Positions 15,857 to 24,632 of a stretch of DNA of 64,000 nt are shown in pieces. The notes under the pieces were generated by a model, which did not search any database, was not told the DNA's origin, and worked only from the letters and a program-made list of their open reading frames with translations. The stretch comes from an uncultured Lachnospiraceae bacterium (GTDB lineage Bacteria; Bacillota; Clostridia; Lachnospirales; Lachnospiraceae). How positions within the stretch are numbered: the first letter of the stretch is position 1; each line of letters opens with the position of its first letter. The position numbers and the translations under genes are program-made. The stretch is taken from contig CANREB010000007.1 of the NCBI GenBank assembly GCA_947629525.1, positions 1 to 64,000 of the forward strand, written 5' to 3'.

Positions 15857-16186
15857 ATGGATAAGACATTTAAAGAATTAGTTGATATGTATATGGGAAT
15901 AGTTAAACGGTTTAATAAAATTGAATTAAAGGAATGGCATGCTGAAGGCTGTATGATTGAGTTAATGAAGCAAGTGGGGGAATTGTCCAAATGGGTTATG
16001 ATAAAAGAAAAGTATTATGCCTTGACAGATGAGGTACCGGATGTAGATATTCATTTGGCAAATGAAATGGCTGATGTTATTGCACAAATTATTAGAATTG
16101 CATTAGTTTATGATATTGATTTGGAGAAAGCATTCATTGAAGCAAGAGAAGATGAAAAACGATATTTGGAATCTAGAGAAGTATAG
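15857..16186 (+). CDS. MazG-like nucleotide pyrophosphohydrolase
   Basis: A 109-residue helical protein of the all-alpha NTP pyrophosphatase (MazG-like) group, which hydrolyses (d)NTPs to monophosphates. The two metal-binding signatures are visible: ELMKQVGELSKW (ExxxxxxE) near residues 37-48 and ANEMADVIAQIIRIALVYDI near 76-95 (ExxD pattern). The start at 15857 is chosen because AAAGGAGTAG ends seven bases before it; a TTG two codons earlier is weaker. The gene is clearly richer in A and T than the chromosome around it and lies in the accessory stretch between a Fic gene and a nuclease-like gene. MazG-like proteins are found both in stress responses and in phage-related regions. Confidence 0.75.
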   Translation: MDKTFKELVDMYMGIVKRFNKIELKEWHAEGCMIELMKQVGELSKWVMIKEKYYALTDEVPDVDIHLANEMADVIAQIIRIALVYDIDLEKAFIEAREDEKRYLESREV

Positions 16187-16336
16187 GTTTATTGAGGAAT
16201 TAATGGAAGATGTTGCAGCTAAAATCGCGGAATTAGTTACTTTATAAATAGAAGAATAATTATAATCTGCACTGTTGTTTTATCTGCTTTGCCATAAAGG
16301 ATATATTTAGTGTTATGAATGGAGATGTAATCGGTT

Positions 16337-17434
16337 ATGAACTATGTTCAAGCGTATATATCAAATGTCTCTTTCCCTGATTCATTAGATGAAGTTTATG
16401 ATTATGCACATCTCTTTAATATGGAGATGCTCCTATTGGGTGATGAAGGCGAATATGAGGATCGCGTAACCTCATGGACAGCGCCTAAATGGTGTAAGAA
16501 AGGTGATATTGTCTTTTTTATGCACGCCAAATATGCAAATAGTAAAATTAGTAAATTAAAGAAGGAGCTTTTAAGTAATAGAGAATGGTATTCTAATAGT
16601 GCCTTTTGGACAATCATGAATGCTCTGATAAGAGCAAAAAAGATGCATGATATATACGGAGGGAAAATATTTGCAATAGGAAAAATATCTGGGAATCCTG
16701 CTTATGAAAAAACGGATAATGAGAATTTGCATTGGAAAAGTAATATATATGCACCGATTGATGATATATTTCTATTAGAGAATCTAATTGATATATCAGA
16801 ATTTAGTATTGAAATAGAAGTTTCAAGACAGAGCAGCATAACACCGGTTTTTGGTGAAAAGTTTGACTTTATTAAAAATTTGATTTTGCAGAAAAACAGT
16901 ATTATAGAAAAATATTTTATAGATTCGGTTGCAGAACCTATGCCATTATATAGGCTAAATGATGATAATTGGTTGAAGATAGTAAATTACCATAGGCGAG
17001 GATTTTTCCTTGAAGCACAGTTCAGGGCATTTTATGTGGATAGATTTTTGAAAGTTTTGGGAGATACAAAATCCTTTTATAAAGAATGTGGTTGCAAAAA
17101 AGAGAATAAAAGCAAAACATTTGTAGATAATGTAATAAAAATGAACGGAAAATATTTGCCTGTGGAAATTAAGCTATCTGTTTCAGCAGAAAAAGATATA
17201 AATTCTCAGTTGGCATCATACTGCAATCTAAAACAGCTGTATTTAACAGCGGATAAGGTAGTGAATGATAATATTTATAAAGATAATGTGTTAGTGATTG
17301 ATACAGATAAAATCTACATATATTATGACAAAAAAAGGATGCTAAAAGAGGTATTTGAGTTAGATGATATAGAATCCAATCATGATATTGTTAAATTAAA
17401 AGAAGTCATAATAAATTTACTTAACTGTTTGTGA
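16337..17434 (+). CDS. Putative EVE/PUA-like reader fused to PD-(D/E)XK nuclease
   Basis: A 365-residue soluble protein that I cannot place in a named family. Residues about 1-185 have the pattern of a PUA/EVE-type beta barrel: KWCKKGDIVFFMH (51-63), GGKIFAIGKISGNPAYEK (108-125) and HWKSNIYAPIDDI (132-144). Residues about 210-330 fit a PD-(D/E)XK endonuclease core: Glu in FFLEAQFRAFYVDRF (E226), Asp in TFVDNVIKMNG (D264), Glu-x-Lys in LPVEIKLSV (E277, K279) and a Gln in NSQLASY (Q291). That combination suggests cutting of DNA carrying a modified base, or another anti-phage role. The gene is AT-rich, stands alone in an accessory stretch and has no methylase partner. The domain reading is inference from motifs only. 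Confidence 0.55.
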   Translation: MNYVQAYISNVSFPDSLDEVYDYAHLFNMEMLLLGDEGEYEDRVTSWTAPKWCKKGDIVFFMHAKYANSKISKLKKELLSNREWYSNSAFWTIMNALIRAKKMHDIYGGKIFAIGKISGNPAYEKTDNENLHWKSNIYAPIDDIFLLENLIDISEFSIEIEVSRQSSITPVFGEKFDFIKNLILQKNSIIEKYFIDSVAEPMPLYRLNDDNWLKIVNYHRRGFFLEAQFRAFYVDRFLKVLGDTKSFYKECGCKKENKSKTFVDNVIKMNGKYLPVEIKLSVSAEKDINSQLASYCNLKQLYLTADKVVNDNIYKDNVLVIDTDKIYIYYDKKRMLKEVFELDDIESNHDIVKLKEVIINLLNCL

Positions 17435-17587
17435 ATAAATTTTTATTCAATGCTTTGAGTGTGATATTAGCACCATATATGATAAAAGGCAATGATGCGA
17501 CAGTTTGCAGGGGTAATGAACAGATTGTTATATTTTTGTAGAAAAAGAGGCGTTTATGTAGTAATATGAAAATACAAAGATAAAAAC

Positions 17588-17706
17588 ACGACGCAAGATA
17601 GTCTTGCAGAACTGGTAGGTAGTCCAGTCGCACTAATTCGGTGTAAGTAGCCTTCCCTCCTTAGGGTCATCCGTTCTTTGTGCATTACAAATATTTTAAG
17701 GAGGAA
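17588..17706 (+). ncRNA. yjdF (azaaromatic) riboswitch candidate
   Basis: The leader directly upstream of the yjdF-like gene has compact stems in series: GCAAG/CTTGC (17593-17607), ACTGG/CCAGT (17611-17628) and a segment CCTCCTTA (17656-17663) that is the exact complement of TAAGGAGG at 17697-17704, the ribosome-binding site of the gene. This is an obvious way to block translation. Sequence, order and gene context agree with the yjdF RNA motif, which is reported to sense azaaromatic compounds. A covariance search with the yjdF model would settle it. Confidence 0.75.
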
Positions 17707-17711
17707 TTGTC

Positions 17712-18105
17712 ATGGACAAAGTTTCGGGAAAGCTGACAGTATTTTTTGAGGAACCCTTTTGGGTGGGAGTGTTTGAACGTGCATCAGGTGGAAAGCTATC
17801 TGTATGTAAGGTTACGTTTGGAGCAGAACCAAAAGACTATGAGATATATGAATTTGTTCTAAAAAATTATTATCGGTTAAGATTTAGTCCGGCTGTGGCA
17901 ACTGATGTAAAAGAAGCTAGTAGCAATCCTGAACGGGTACAACGTGAAGTATGGAAACAGGTACAGAATACTGGGATAGGAACAAAATCGCAACAGGCTT
18001 TAAAATTATAGCAGGAGCAGTTGAAAATTGAACGCAAGGCTGTGAATCGAGAACAATGAGAAGCAACGACAGTTTGAACTGAAACAGCAGAAAAGGAAAG
18101 CATAG
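17712..18105 (+). pseudogene. yjdF: YjdF family (DUF2992) gene with decayed 3' end
   Basis: The first 99 codons read as a good DUF2992/YjdF protein (KLTVFFEEPFWVGVFER, FGAEPKDYEIYEFVLKNYY, NPERVQREVWKQ, GTKSQQALKL). A TAG at 18009-18011 then stops it, but the frame goes on with the family's usual Lys/Gln-rich tail (QEQLKIERKAVNREQ), a second in-frame stop at 18057-18059, and the rest of the tail in another frame (RQFELKQQKRKA) ending at 18105. So the gene has lost its C-terminal region through two nonsense changes and a frameshift. The shortened 99-residue protein might still be made. YjdF function is unknown; its riboswitch suggests a role in handling azaaromatic toxins. Confidence 0.75.
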
Positions 18106-18106
18106 G

Positions 18107-18129
18107 GGGTAGGTAGCACTGCCCTTTTT
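18107..18129 (+). terminator. Probable terminator of the yjdF remnant
   Basis: GGGTAG (18107-18112) can pair with CTGCCC (18119-18124), including one G-U pair, followed by TTTTT. The stem is short. The gap from here to 18406 holds a small palindrome (ATGGC/GCCAT near 18150) and nothing else that I can support. Confidence 0.4.
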
Positions 18130-18406
18130 CTTTAGGCGTAGTATTTACATGGCGCTAGTGCCATATTATAAGAGCGTTCAATGAGAAAATGTGTGTTGAA
18201 TTTGCTAAGCATTGATTTTTTGGGAATACCTTATTTCACCAGACATTTAATGTAACAGGTTTTAGAAATGAAAAAAGAAATGCGTTCTAAAAACGCGAAT
18301 GTTTTTGGGGCGGATGTGATTGCTGAATATCATAAAATACAAAAATATGCCGATATAATTAACAGAAGTGTCTATTGCAGCCGTTAAAGGCGGAACGGGG
18401 GTCAGT

Positions 18407-19573
18407 ATGCAGATAAGATCAATTGCGATAAATACAGCGAATACAACAGCGGCGCGCGGTGTTTTGGGAAACGCCGTAAAGCCGGCAACCGGCGCACCCA
18501 TGCCGCAGTGCAGAGTCACGCTTTCAAAGGAAGGACGGGAGCTTAGCAGGCAGAAGAGCGCGCAGGGCGCAGAGGTGAAGCTGATGCTTCGTCAGAGCGA
18601 GGAAGCTGCGCAGACCCAAAAAACGATGGATATGTACCGCGAGAAATTAAGGGATATTAACAAGGAATTAGACTCTATCAACCGCTCTTTCAACAGAAAT
18701 CCGGATAAAGAAACGATTGAAAAGCAGCAGGAGCTGCTTGATGCGATGCATGACCAAAAAGCGGCTCAGATGGAAGCAAACAATGAATACGCAAAGAAAG
18801 CGCAGGAGCTTGCCGCAATGCAGTCAGCACAATGTCAGGAGGAAATAGACGGAAAGAACCGTGAGCTTTGGACTTTTCTAAAGACTTTGGAGGAGGCTGA
18901 AAAGTCGAAGGAGGAACGCGAAAACGGCGTTGCAGATGAAGAAAATGACGCTGATACGTCCGAAACGGGAAGCTCTTTGAGCGATACGATCCAAAATTCT
19001 GCGGTTCGGTTTAACAAAGAATCCATAAGTCGCGAATTGGGCGTGAATGAGGAATTTGAACAGCTTAGCGCCGAAGGTCACGGGCTCATCAGTCAGGCGG
19101 GAATGCTTGTGAGGGAGACTATGAGTGAAGGAGAGTACATAAGCAAGACTCTTGAGGCAGGGGAACTGACGGACGACGCAAAAGCCGAGGCGGAAAAATT
19201 TCAGTCGGAAATATCGTCGGTTTATCAGGATGTTGAGCGGTATAGGAACAACGGGCTGTATCTGTTACAAGCAGTGCGCGATGCTAAGTTAAAGCGGATA
19301 GCGGACGATCCGTTGGACGGATTGCAGGAGACGAAGGACAGCATAATGCTATCGGCAGACAGAGCCGTACTTGGTGAGGCAAGGCAGGAACGCCTTGACA
19401 GAGACTCGGAAAAGCTTGAAGATGATGTTGAGGAACTGATTGACGAGCGCAACGATACAGATAAGACTGAAGAGGAAACAAATAAAGAAAAAGAGGAAGA
19501 AGAAGAGCAGGAGTTAAAAGATCTTGAAGAAGAGACGGAGGGAGCCCTTAAATACCGCACTGCCTTACCCTAA
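18407..19573 (+). CDS. Coiled-coil protein of unknown function
   Basis: A 388-residue soluble protein with no signal peptide or membrane helix. It begins MQIRSIAINTANTTAARG, then VTLSKEGRELSRQ near residue 40, and is mostly long charged helices: a heptad-like stretch about 60-150 (DMYREKLRDINKELDSINR) and a strongly acidic C-terminus (EEETNKEKEEEEEQELKD near 360). The opening segments resemble short conserved motifs of Lachnospiraceae proteins that I have seen only as hypothetical. The ATG at 18407 follows a GGGGG stretch; the frame is open to a GTG at 18368 which lacks a ribosome site. G+C content returns to the level of the core chromosome here, marking the right edge of the AT-rich stretch. 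Confidence 0.75.
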   Translation: MQIRSIAINTANTTAARGVLGNAVKPATGAPMPQCRVTLSKEGRELSRQKSAQGAEVKLMLRQSEEAAQTQKTMDMYREKLRDINKELDSINRSFNRNPDKETIEKQQELLDAMHDQKAAQMEANNEYAKKAQELAAMQSAQCQEEIDGKNRELWTFLKTLEEAEKSKEERENGVADEENDADTSETGSSLSDTIQNSAVRFNKESISRELGVNEEFEQLSAEGHGLISQAGMLVRETMSEGEYISKTLEAGELTDDAKAEAEKFQSEISSVYQDVERYRNNGLYLLQAVRDAKLKRIADDPLDGLQETKDSIMLSADRAVLGEARQERLDRDSEKLEDDVEELIDERNDTDKTEEETNKEKEEEEEQELKDLEEETEGALKYRTALP

Positions 19574-19609
19574 GTAATGGGATAATTCCCAATATGGCAG
19601 GTATCCAAG

Positions 19610-21034
19610 TCATTCAACCCGCGACATCAATACAACCGTTTCCACATGCGCCGTCCCCGGAAACTGGTCTACAGCCACGGCGCGCTGTATGCGGTAACCG
19701 CTGCCTATAAATATTTCCAAATCCCTTGCAAGGCTTGTAGGCTTACAGCTTATATATACGATTTTGTCTGCCTGATAATCGATGATCTTTTTGAGTGCTT
19801 TAGGGTGGATGCCGTTGCGTGGGGGGTCAAGCACGATAAAATCAGGCTTGACATCAAGCCCGTCAATTACTTTAAGCACATCTCCGGCTATAAATTCACA
19901 GTTATCCAGTCCATTGAGCTTAGCATTTTCACGCGCTGCCTCAACAGCCTCCTCGACAAGCTCCACACCGATAACCTTTTTAGCGACCGGCGCAAGGAGC
20001 TGTGCGATAGTGCCTGTACCGCTGTACAAGTCGAATACTACGCTGTCATTTTTGCCGTTGTCCGATATATCCCCTAGAAACTCCCTCGCTGTCTGATATA
20101 AGACCTCGGCGCCAAGACTGTTGGTCTGAAAAAAAGAAAACTGAGAGATCTTGAATTTAAGTCCGAGAAGCTCTTCATAGAAATAGTCCTGCCCATAGAG
20201 AGTAATGGTTTTATCACTTTGGACGATGTCGGCGGGGGAGTCGTTCAAAGTATGAAGAACACCAGTTATTTTACCATCAAGAGAAAGACCCAGAAGCTTT
20301 TCAACAAGCAAAGTCAAGTCATGCTGTTCATATGTGGTTGTAACGAGCGCGACTAAGATATCACCTGTTTTTTGCGCTTTTCTCACAAGCAGGTGTCTCA
20401 GATAGCCGTTGTGACGTATTCTGTGAAAATAGGAAATGTCTGTCTCAGTAAAATAATCGAGCACGCAGGCAAGGATTTTTTGATAATCTTTGTCAACAAG
20501 GCAGCATTCGCGGACGGATACTATATCGTAAAAGCTTCCGCGTTTGTGCATGCCAAGTGCAAGAGGACCGTCCTTATATTCATCGCCAAATGAAAATTCC
20601 ATTTTGTTCCTGTATTCGGACTGTACGGGGCTTGACTTTATCCCTTCAAAAAAACTGTCCATATATTCGGAAATATCAAGACTGCAGCCGTCCAAAGCGC
20701 GCTGTTGTTCAAAAGCGGGAGAGAGGAGTCGGCGCACTTGGGTTTCTTTTATCTCGAGTTGTTTCCGGTATGGTACATTCTGATAAGCGCATCCGCCGCA
20801 TGCCCCAAAGTGGTGACATATGCTCTCTGTTTCATACGGCGCATGCTCTGTCACTTCAACAAGGCGTCCTTCAGCGCGTCCGCTGCGTTTTTTATTCACT
20901 AAGAATGAAATATGCTGCTGCGGAAGGACATTTTTCACCACGGCAGATTCAGCTTCGCTGCCACAGTATACAATTCCTTTGTTCGGAAAGTCAAGACGCT
21001 CAACATATCCCTCGTAAATCTGACCTTTTTTCAT
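19610..21034 (-). CDS. rlmD: 23S rRNA (uracil-C5)-methyltransferase, RlmD/TrmA family
   Basis: A 474-residue SAM-dependent enzyme that makes 5-methyluridine in 23S rRNA (U1939 in E. coli numbering, or U747 for the RlmC branch; Firmicutes often have one enzyme doing both). An N-terminal TRAM domain (1-60) is followed by the [4Fe-4S] ligands C73-x5-C79-x2-C82 and a fourth in RECCLV near 177. The methyltransferase domain has FDLYSGTGTI, LDPPRNGIH and the catalytic Cys in VYISCKPTSLARDL (C430). Length and motifs are complete. It is convergent with the coiled-coil gene on its left. Confidence 0.93.
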   Translation of the reverse strand: MKKGQIYEGYVERLDFPNKGIVYCGSEAESAVVKNVLPQQHISFLVNKKRSGRAEGRLVEVTEHAPYETESICHHFGACGGCAYQNVPYRKQLEIKETQVRRLLSPAFEQQRALDGCSLDISEYMDSFFEGIKSSPVQSEYRNKMEFSFGDEYKDGPLALGMHKRGSFYDIVSVRECCLVDKDYQKILACVLDYFTETDISYFHRIRHNGYLRHLLVRKAQKTGDILVALVTTTYEQHDLTLLVEKLLGLSLDGKITGVLHTLNDSPADIVQSDKTITLYGQDYFYEELLGLKFKISQFSFFQTNSLGAEVLYQTAREFLGDISDNGKNDSVVFDLYSGTGTIAQLLAPVAKKVIGVELVEEAVEAARENAKLNGLDNCEFIAGDVLKVIDGLDVKPDFIVLDPPRNGIHPKALKKIIDYQADKIVYISCKPTSLARDLEIFIGSGYRIQRAVAVDQFPGTAHVETVVLMSRVE

Positions 21035-21059
21035 AATTTAACCACCATTATCAAATATT

Positions 21060-21094
21060 AAAAAAATTAAGGGCGCCGTCCCGACGCCCTTAAT
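21060..21094 (-). terminator. Terminator of the small acidic protein gene
   Basis: ATTAAGGGCG (21066-21075) pairs with CGCCCTTAAT (21085-21094). On the minus strand the hairpin is followed by a T-run (A-run at 21061-21066 on +). It lies between two co-directional minus-strand genes, so rlmD has to be transcribed from a start beyond it. Confidence 0.8.
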
Positions 21095-21110
21095 GTCACA
21101 ACCAATCGCG

Positions 21111-21428
21111 TTAATTAACTGTAGTATATCCGCTGTCTTTCTCTTTCGCGGGTTCTTTTTCATCAGAGTCTTCTTCGTCGTCAAAGAAATCGTCCTCAAA
21201 ATCATCATCGAAGTCATCGTCAAAATCATCAAGATAGTCAGGTGTCATATAACGGTAAACCGCATAAGCAATGGCAGCTATGGCGGCAACAGCACCGATG
21301 ATAGCAAGTACCCAGATTAAAGTATTGCACTTTTTCTCATTATCAGCCTTTACTTCATTTTTGACAGGAGCTTTGATTACTAAATTTTTGTCCTGAAGAT
21401 ATTCTACTAAATCGTCCCACTTTTTCAT
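21111..21428 (-). CDS. Small single-pass membrane protein with Asp/Phe-rich repeats
   Basis: A 105-residue protein with an N-terminal soluble part (MKKWDDLVEYLQDKN), one membrane helix (TLIWVLAIIGAVAAIAAIAY, about residues 36-55) and a very acidic tail built of FDDD/FEDD units (YLDDFDDDFDDDFEDDFFDD). The start at 21428 follows GAAAGGGG; an upstream ATG at 21479 has no ribosome site. No domain is recognised. A second minus-strand gene 2.7 kb away (24095-24538) has the same plan with an FEDFDDDLDEDLDE stretch, so the two are probably related in function. It could be an ion-binding or scaffold protein, but this is open. Confidence 0.7.
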   Translation of the reverse strand: MKKWDDLVEYLQDKNLVIKAPVKNEVKADNEKKCNTLIWVLAIIGAVAAIAAIAYAVYRYMTPDYLDDFDDDFDDDFEDDFFDDEEDSDEKEPAKEKDSGYTTVN

Positions 21429-21560
21429 TATGGTACCCCTTTCTTGTTTTATGATTAAGCATTCATAAAAGATTATCATCTATATAATATCACCTTTCTG
21501 AAAATTTTACTACTGTTTTTTTATTTATTTTACAGATTTTTCAAAAACTGCGCGAATATC

Positions 21561-21590
21561 TTTACAAACCACGCACGATTATATTAAAAT
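21561..21590 (+). promoter_or_regulatory. Possible glnS promoter
   Basis: TTTACA (21561-21566) and TAAAAT (21585-21590) with an 18-base spacer, 48 bases before the glnS start. No T-box leader is seen between them. Confidence 0.4.
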
Positions 21591-21638
21591 AGAGAATAAA
21601 TTAAGTGCCGCCCCATCAGGGTGGGAAAAGAGGTAAAT

Positions 21639-23336
21639 ATGAGTGAACAAGGAATAAATATGAACGAAAACGCGCAGGGAGATGTCGTTTCCAAAAATTT
21701 TATCGAACAGATAATAGATAAAGACTTGGCGGAGGGAACATATGACACAGTCGTAACACGCTTCCCGCCTGAACCTAACGGTTATCTTCATATAGGTCAT
21801 GCAAAGAGTATTCTGTTAAATTACGGGCTTGCACAACAGTATCATGGTAAATTCAACATGCGTTTTGACGATACGAATCCCACAAAGGAGAAGGAGGAGT
21901 TTGTTGAGTCGATAAAGGCTGATATAGAATGGCTTGGCGCAGATTGGGAGGACAGGCTGTTTTTTGCATCTGATTATTTCGACAAAATGTATGAAATAGC
22001 AGTAAAGCTTATAAAAAAGGGAAAAGCGTATGTATCAGACCTGTCGGCAGACGAGATAAGGCAGTACAGGGGTACTCTCACGGAAGCGGGAAAAGAAGAC
22101 CCGTACAGCACAAGAAGCATCGAAGAAAACCTGAAGCTTTTCGAGGAGATGAGAGACGGCAGGTATTCTGACGGTGAGAAAGTGTTAAGGGCGAGGATAG
22201 ATATGGCGTCCCCTAATATGAATATGCGCGATCCCGTTATATACCGTGTAGCGCATATGTCTCATCACAGAACAGGCGATAAGTGGTGCATTTACCCGAT
22301 GTATGATTTCGCGCATCCTATAGAGGATGCGGTAGAGGGAGTTACCCATTCTATCTGTACACTTGAATTTGAAGATCACCGACCTCTCTATGACTGGGTA
22401 GTACGCGAAGCAGAATTTCCGAATCCGCCGAAACAGATAGAGTTTGCAAAGCTTTACCTGACAAATGTAGTGACAGGCAAGCGCTATATCAAAAAACTTG
22501 TCGAAGACGGCATAGTTGACGGATGGGACGACCCGCGGCTTGTTTCGATCGCGGCGCTCAAAAGGCGCGGTTTTACTCCTGAATCCATAAAAAGGTTTGT
22601 TGAATTGTGCGGCGTGAGCAAGGCTAATTCGTCAACCGATTATGCAATGCTTGAATACTGCATAAGGGAAGATTTAAAACTTAAAAAGCCAAGAATGATG
22701 GCGGCGCTTGACCCGATAAAACTTATCATAGACAATTATCCTGTAGGTCAGACAGAGTATCTTGAGATACCGAACAATCTTGAAAATGAGGCGCTTGGCA
22801 CAAGGCAGGTACCTTTCTGCAGGGAACTTTATATTGACAGGGACGATTTTATGGAGGAACCTCCAAAGAAGTATTTCAGGCTTTTCCCTGGCAACGAGGT
22901 GCGTCTTATGAGCGCATACTTTGTGAAATGCGTCGGATTTGAAAAGGACGAAGACGGAAAGGTAACGACTGTACATTGTACGTATGATCCTGAGACAAAG
23001 CAGGGCAGCGGTTTTAATGCCCGAAAAGTAAAAGGAACTATCCACTGGGTGCCCGCTCCGTATGCCGTTAAAGCGGAGGTGAGGCTTTATGAGAACATCA
23101 TTGACGAGGAGAAAGGCGTGTATAACGAGGACGGTTCTCTCAATCTAAATCCTAATTCGCTGACAGTATTAAAAGATTGCTGTCTTGAACCTGCGTTAAA
23201 GGATGCAAAACCATATGACAGTTTTCAGTTTGTGCGTCAGGGCTTCTTTAATGTGGACAGCAGGGACTCAAGACCTGATGCGCTTGTATTTAACAGGATA
23301 GTGTCGCTTAAAAGCTCATTTGTCCTTCCTAAATAA
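21639..23336 (+). CDS. glnS: Glutaminyl-tRNA synthetase
   Basis: A 565-residue class I aminoacyl-tRNA synthetase that charges tRNA-Gln directly. The HIGH signature is [13 protein letters not shown] near residue 52; the second signature region is [12 protein letters not shown], which takes the place of VMSKRK, followed by the GlnRS-specific GWDDPRL and [13 protein letters not shown]. The C-terminal anticodon-binding beta barrels are present and the length is close to E. coli GlnRS. Many Firmicutes instead use the GatCAB route, so this gene is one of the bacterial lines with an acquired GlnRS. The start at 21639 is set by AAAGAGG; an upstream GTG at 21621 is possible. Confidence 0.95.
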   Translation: MSEQGINMNENAQGDVVSKNFIEQIIDKDLAEGTYDTVVTRFPPEPNGYLHIGHAKSILLNYGLAQQYHGKFNMRFDDTNPTKEKEEFVESIKADIEWLGADWEDRLFFASDYFDKMYEIAVKLIKKGKAYVSDLSADEIRQYRGTLTEAGKEDPYSTRSIEENLKLFEEMRDGRYSDGEKVLRARIDMASPNMNMRDPVIYRVAHMSHHRTGDKWCIYPMYDFAHPIEDAVEGVTHSICTLEFEDHRPLYDWVVREAEFPNPPKQIEFAKLYLTNVVTGKRYIKKLVEDGIVDGWDDPRLVSIAALKRRGFTPESIKRFVELCGVSKANSSTDYAMLEYCIREDLKLKKPRMMAALDPIKLIIDNYPVGQTEYLEIPNNLENEALGTRQVPFCRELYIDRDDFMEEPPKKYFRLFPGNEVRLMSAYFVKCVGFEKDEDGKVTTVHCTYDPETKQGSGFNARKVKGTIHWVPAPYAVKAEVRLYENIIDEEKGVYNEDGSLNLNPNSLTVLKDCCLEPALKDAKPYDSFQFVRQGFFNVDSRDSRPDALVFNRIVSLKSSFVLPK

Positions 23337-23360
23337 AATATGAACAAAGTTGAGGAAAGT

Positions 23361-24032
23361 ATGAACTATAAATGTTTGATATTAGACCATGATGATACTG
23401 TGGTCGATAGTACGGCGGCAGTTCACTATCCCGCATTTTTGGAGGCGTTAAAGATTTTGCGTCCGGGTGTCACTATTTCTCTTGATGATTATTTCCGCGA
23501 GAATTTTGATCCCGGTTTTACGCAGTACTGTACGCAGAAGCTTCATATGAATGACGAAGAAATGGAGATAGAGGTAAACTGTTGGAAAGATTATGTGTCA
23601 AAACACACATCGCACGCATATGAAGGCATGCGCGGAATAATCGAGCGTCAGCGCAGGGAGGGCGGATATATCTGCGTGATATCACATTCTTTTGACTTTA
23701 ACATAAAACGCGATTATGAAGCTAACGGGCTTCCTATGCCGGATATGATCTTCGGCTGGGAATGTCCTCCCGAGCAGCGTAAGCCAAGTACCCATGCTCT
23801 TGAGGTGATAGCGGATAAATACGGTCTGAAACCATCTGAGATGGTAGTGGTTGACGATCTGAAGCCGGGATATGATATGGCAAGGGCATACGATGTCACG
23901 TTTGTCGGGGCGGGCTGGTCGAATGATATTCCCGAGATACGTGAATTTATGAAGAAAAACAGTGATTATTATTTTACAAAAGTGGAAGAATTGTATGATT
24001 TTCTGTTTGAAAAAACTGATGGGCTACAATGA
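23361..24032 (+). CDS. HAD family hydrolase
   Basis: A 223-residue phosphatase-like protein of the haloacid dehalogenase superfamily. Motif I is LDHDDTVVDS (DxDxT), motif II ISHS, motif III Lys in RKPST, and motif IV VVDDLKPGYDMA. A helical cap lies between motif I and motif II (about residues 20-90). The substrate cannot be told from sequence. GAGGAAAG just ahead supports the start at 23361 rather than the ATG at 23340. It follows glnS by 24 bases, probably in the same transcript. Its last bases lie in the terminator of the converging minus-strand gene. Confidence 0.88.
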   Translation: MNYKCLILDHDDTVVDSTAAVHYPAFLEALKILRPGVTISLDDYFRENFDPGFTQYCTQKLHMNDEEMEIEVNCWKDYVSKHTSHAYEGMRGIIERQRREGGYICVISHSFDFNIKRDYEANGLPMPDMIFGWECPPEQRKPSTHALEVIADKYGLKPSEMVVVDDLKPGYDMARAYDVTFVGAGWSNDIPEIREFMKKNSDYYFTKVEELYDFLFEKTDGLQ

Positions 24033-24073
24033 AAAATGTGCTTCCAAGACGGATATGCAGTCTTGGAAGCACA
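24031..24073 (-). terminator. Terminator of the second acidic membrane protein gene
   Basis: TGTGCTTCCAAGAC (24037-24050) pairs perfectly with GTCTTGGAAGCACA (24060-24073). The A-run at 24032-24036 becomes the T-run on the minus strand. No T-run follows on the + strand. Confidence 0.8.
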
Positions 24074-24094
24074 AGATCAATGTATTGGCGTATG

Positions 24095-24538
24095 TTATTT
24101 GTTTTCTGCTCCGGTGTCGTTATAAAAATTTTGCGACTGGGCTTTATCGGTCGTGTCTGACTCATAGGTTGAAGAAACGGATGCGGAAGCGGCTTCATCA
24201 TGTGAAGGCAAGTCCACTTTTGTATATACGGGTTCCGTGCTCGTGGAAGTTACTTCACCGATAAATTCTTTTGCTTTGTCAAGCGTCTCAATGACTTTCT
24301 CACCGATCTTCCCCTTAGCTGCGTCGATGTCGATCGATACGGACATATGGGGGTGGCTCTTGGCGGGAGCCTCATCGAGGTCTTCGTCGAGATCGTCGTC
24401 AAAATCTTCAAAATCATCCGCGTCAAAGTTGTCCTCCGGAACGGGGGCTTTTTTACCTTTGAGATAATGATAGACGCCTGCGCCTGCCGCGGCAGCAATG
24501 CTGCTCATTAACATAAACTTTCCAAATTTCTTAGCCAT
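24095..24538 (-). CDS. Small membrane-anchored acidic protein
   Basis: A 147-residue protein. A short N-terminal helix (FMLMSSIAAAAGAGVYHYL, about residues 8-26) could be a membrane anchor or an uncleaved signal. It is followed by Lys-rich GKKAP and an acidic run of Asp/Phe/Glu units (DADDFEDFDDDLDEDLDE, about 39-56), then a helical middle part (IGEKVIETLDKAKEFIGEV) and a Ser/Thr-rich tail. AAGGAGG lies before the ATG. No known domain. It shares architecture and the FDDD-type repeat with the gene at 21111-21428. Confidence 0.7.
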   Translation of the reverse strand: MAKKFGKFMLMSSIAAAAGAGVYHYLKGKKAPVPEDNFDADDFEDFDDDLDEDLDEAPAKSHPHMSVSIDIDAAKGKIGEKVIETLDKAKEFIGEVTSTSTEPVYTKVDLPSHDEAASASVSSTYESDTTDKAQSQNFYNDTGAENK

Positions 24539-24632
24539 TAATGTCCTCCTTTTGGTACTTTGGTTTCAATTTCTTTCCATTATATTCTAATACTATTTTA
24601 TGAAAATGAAAAGATAATATGTACAATTTTTA

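Noticed and set aside
16187..16250. Short frame reading RFIEELMEDVAAKIAELVTL after the MazG-like gene
   Set aside because: No start with a ribosome site and only 20 codons; it may be a fragment but cannot be supported.
18268..18387. 39-codon open frame starting MKKEMRSKNANVFGADVIAE
   Set aside because: No ribosome-binding site, no recognisable features, and it overlaps the possible upstream GTG of the next gene. Chance is as likely.
14410..18406. Prophage or integrative element
   Set aside because: No integrase, transposase, terminase or clear direct repeats were found at the edges of this AT-rich stretch.
21480..21638. Possible T-box leader before glnS
   Set aside because: No T-box core sequence, specifier arm or terminator is present.
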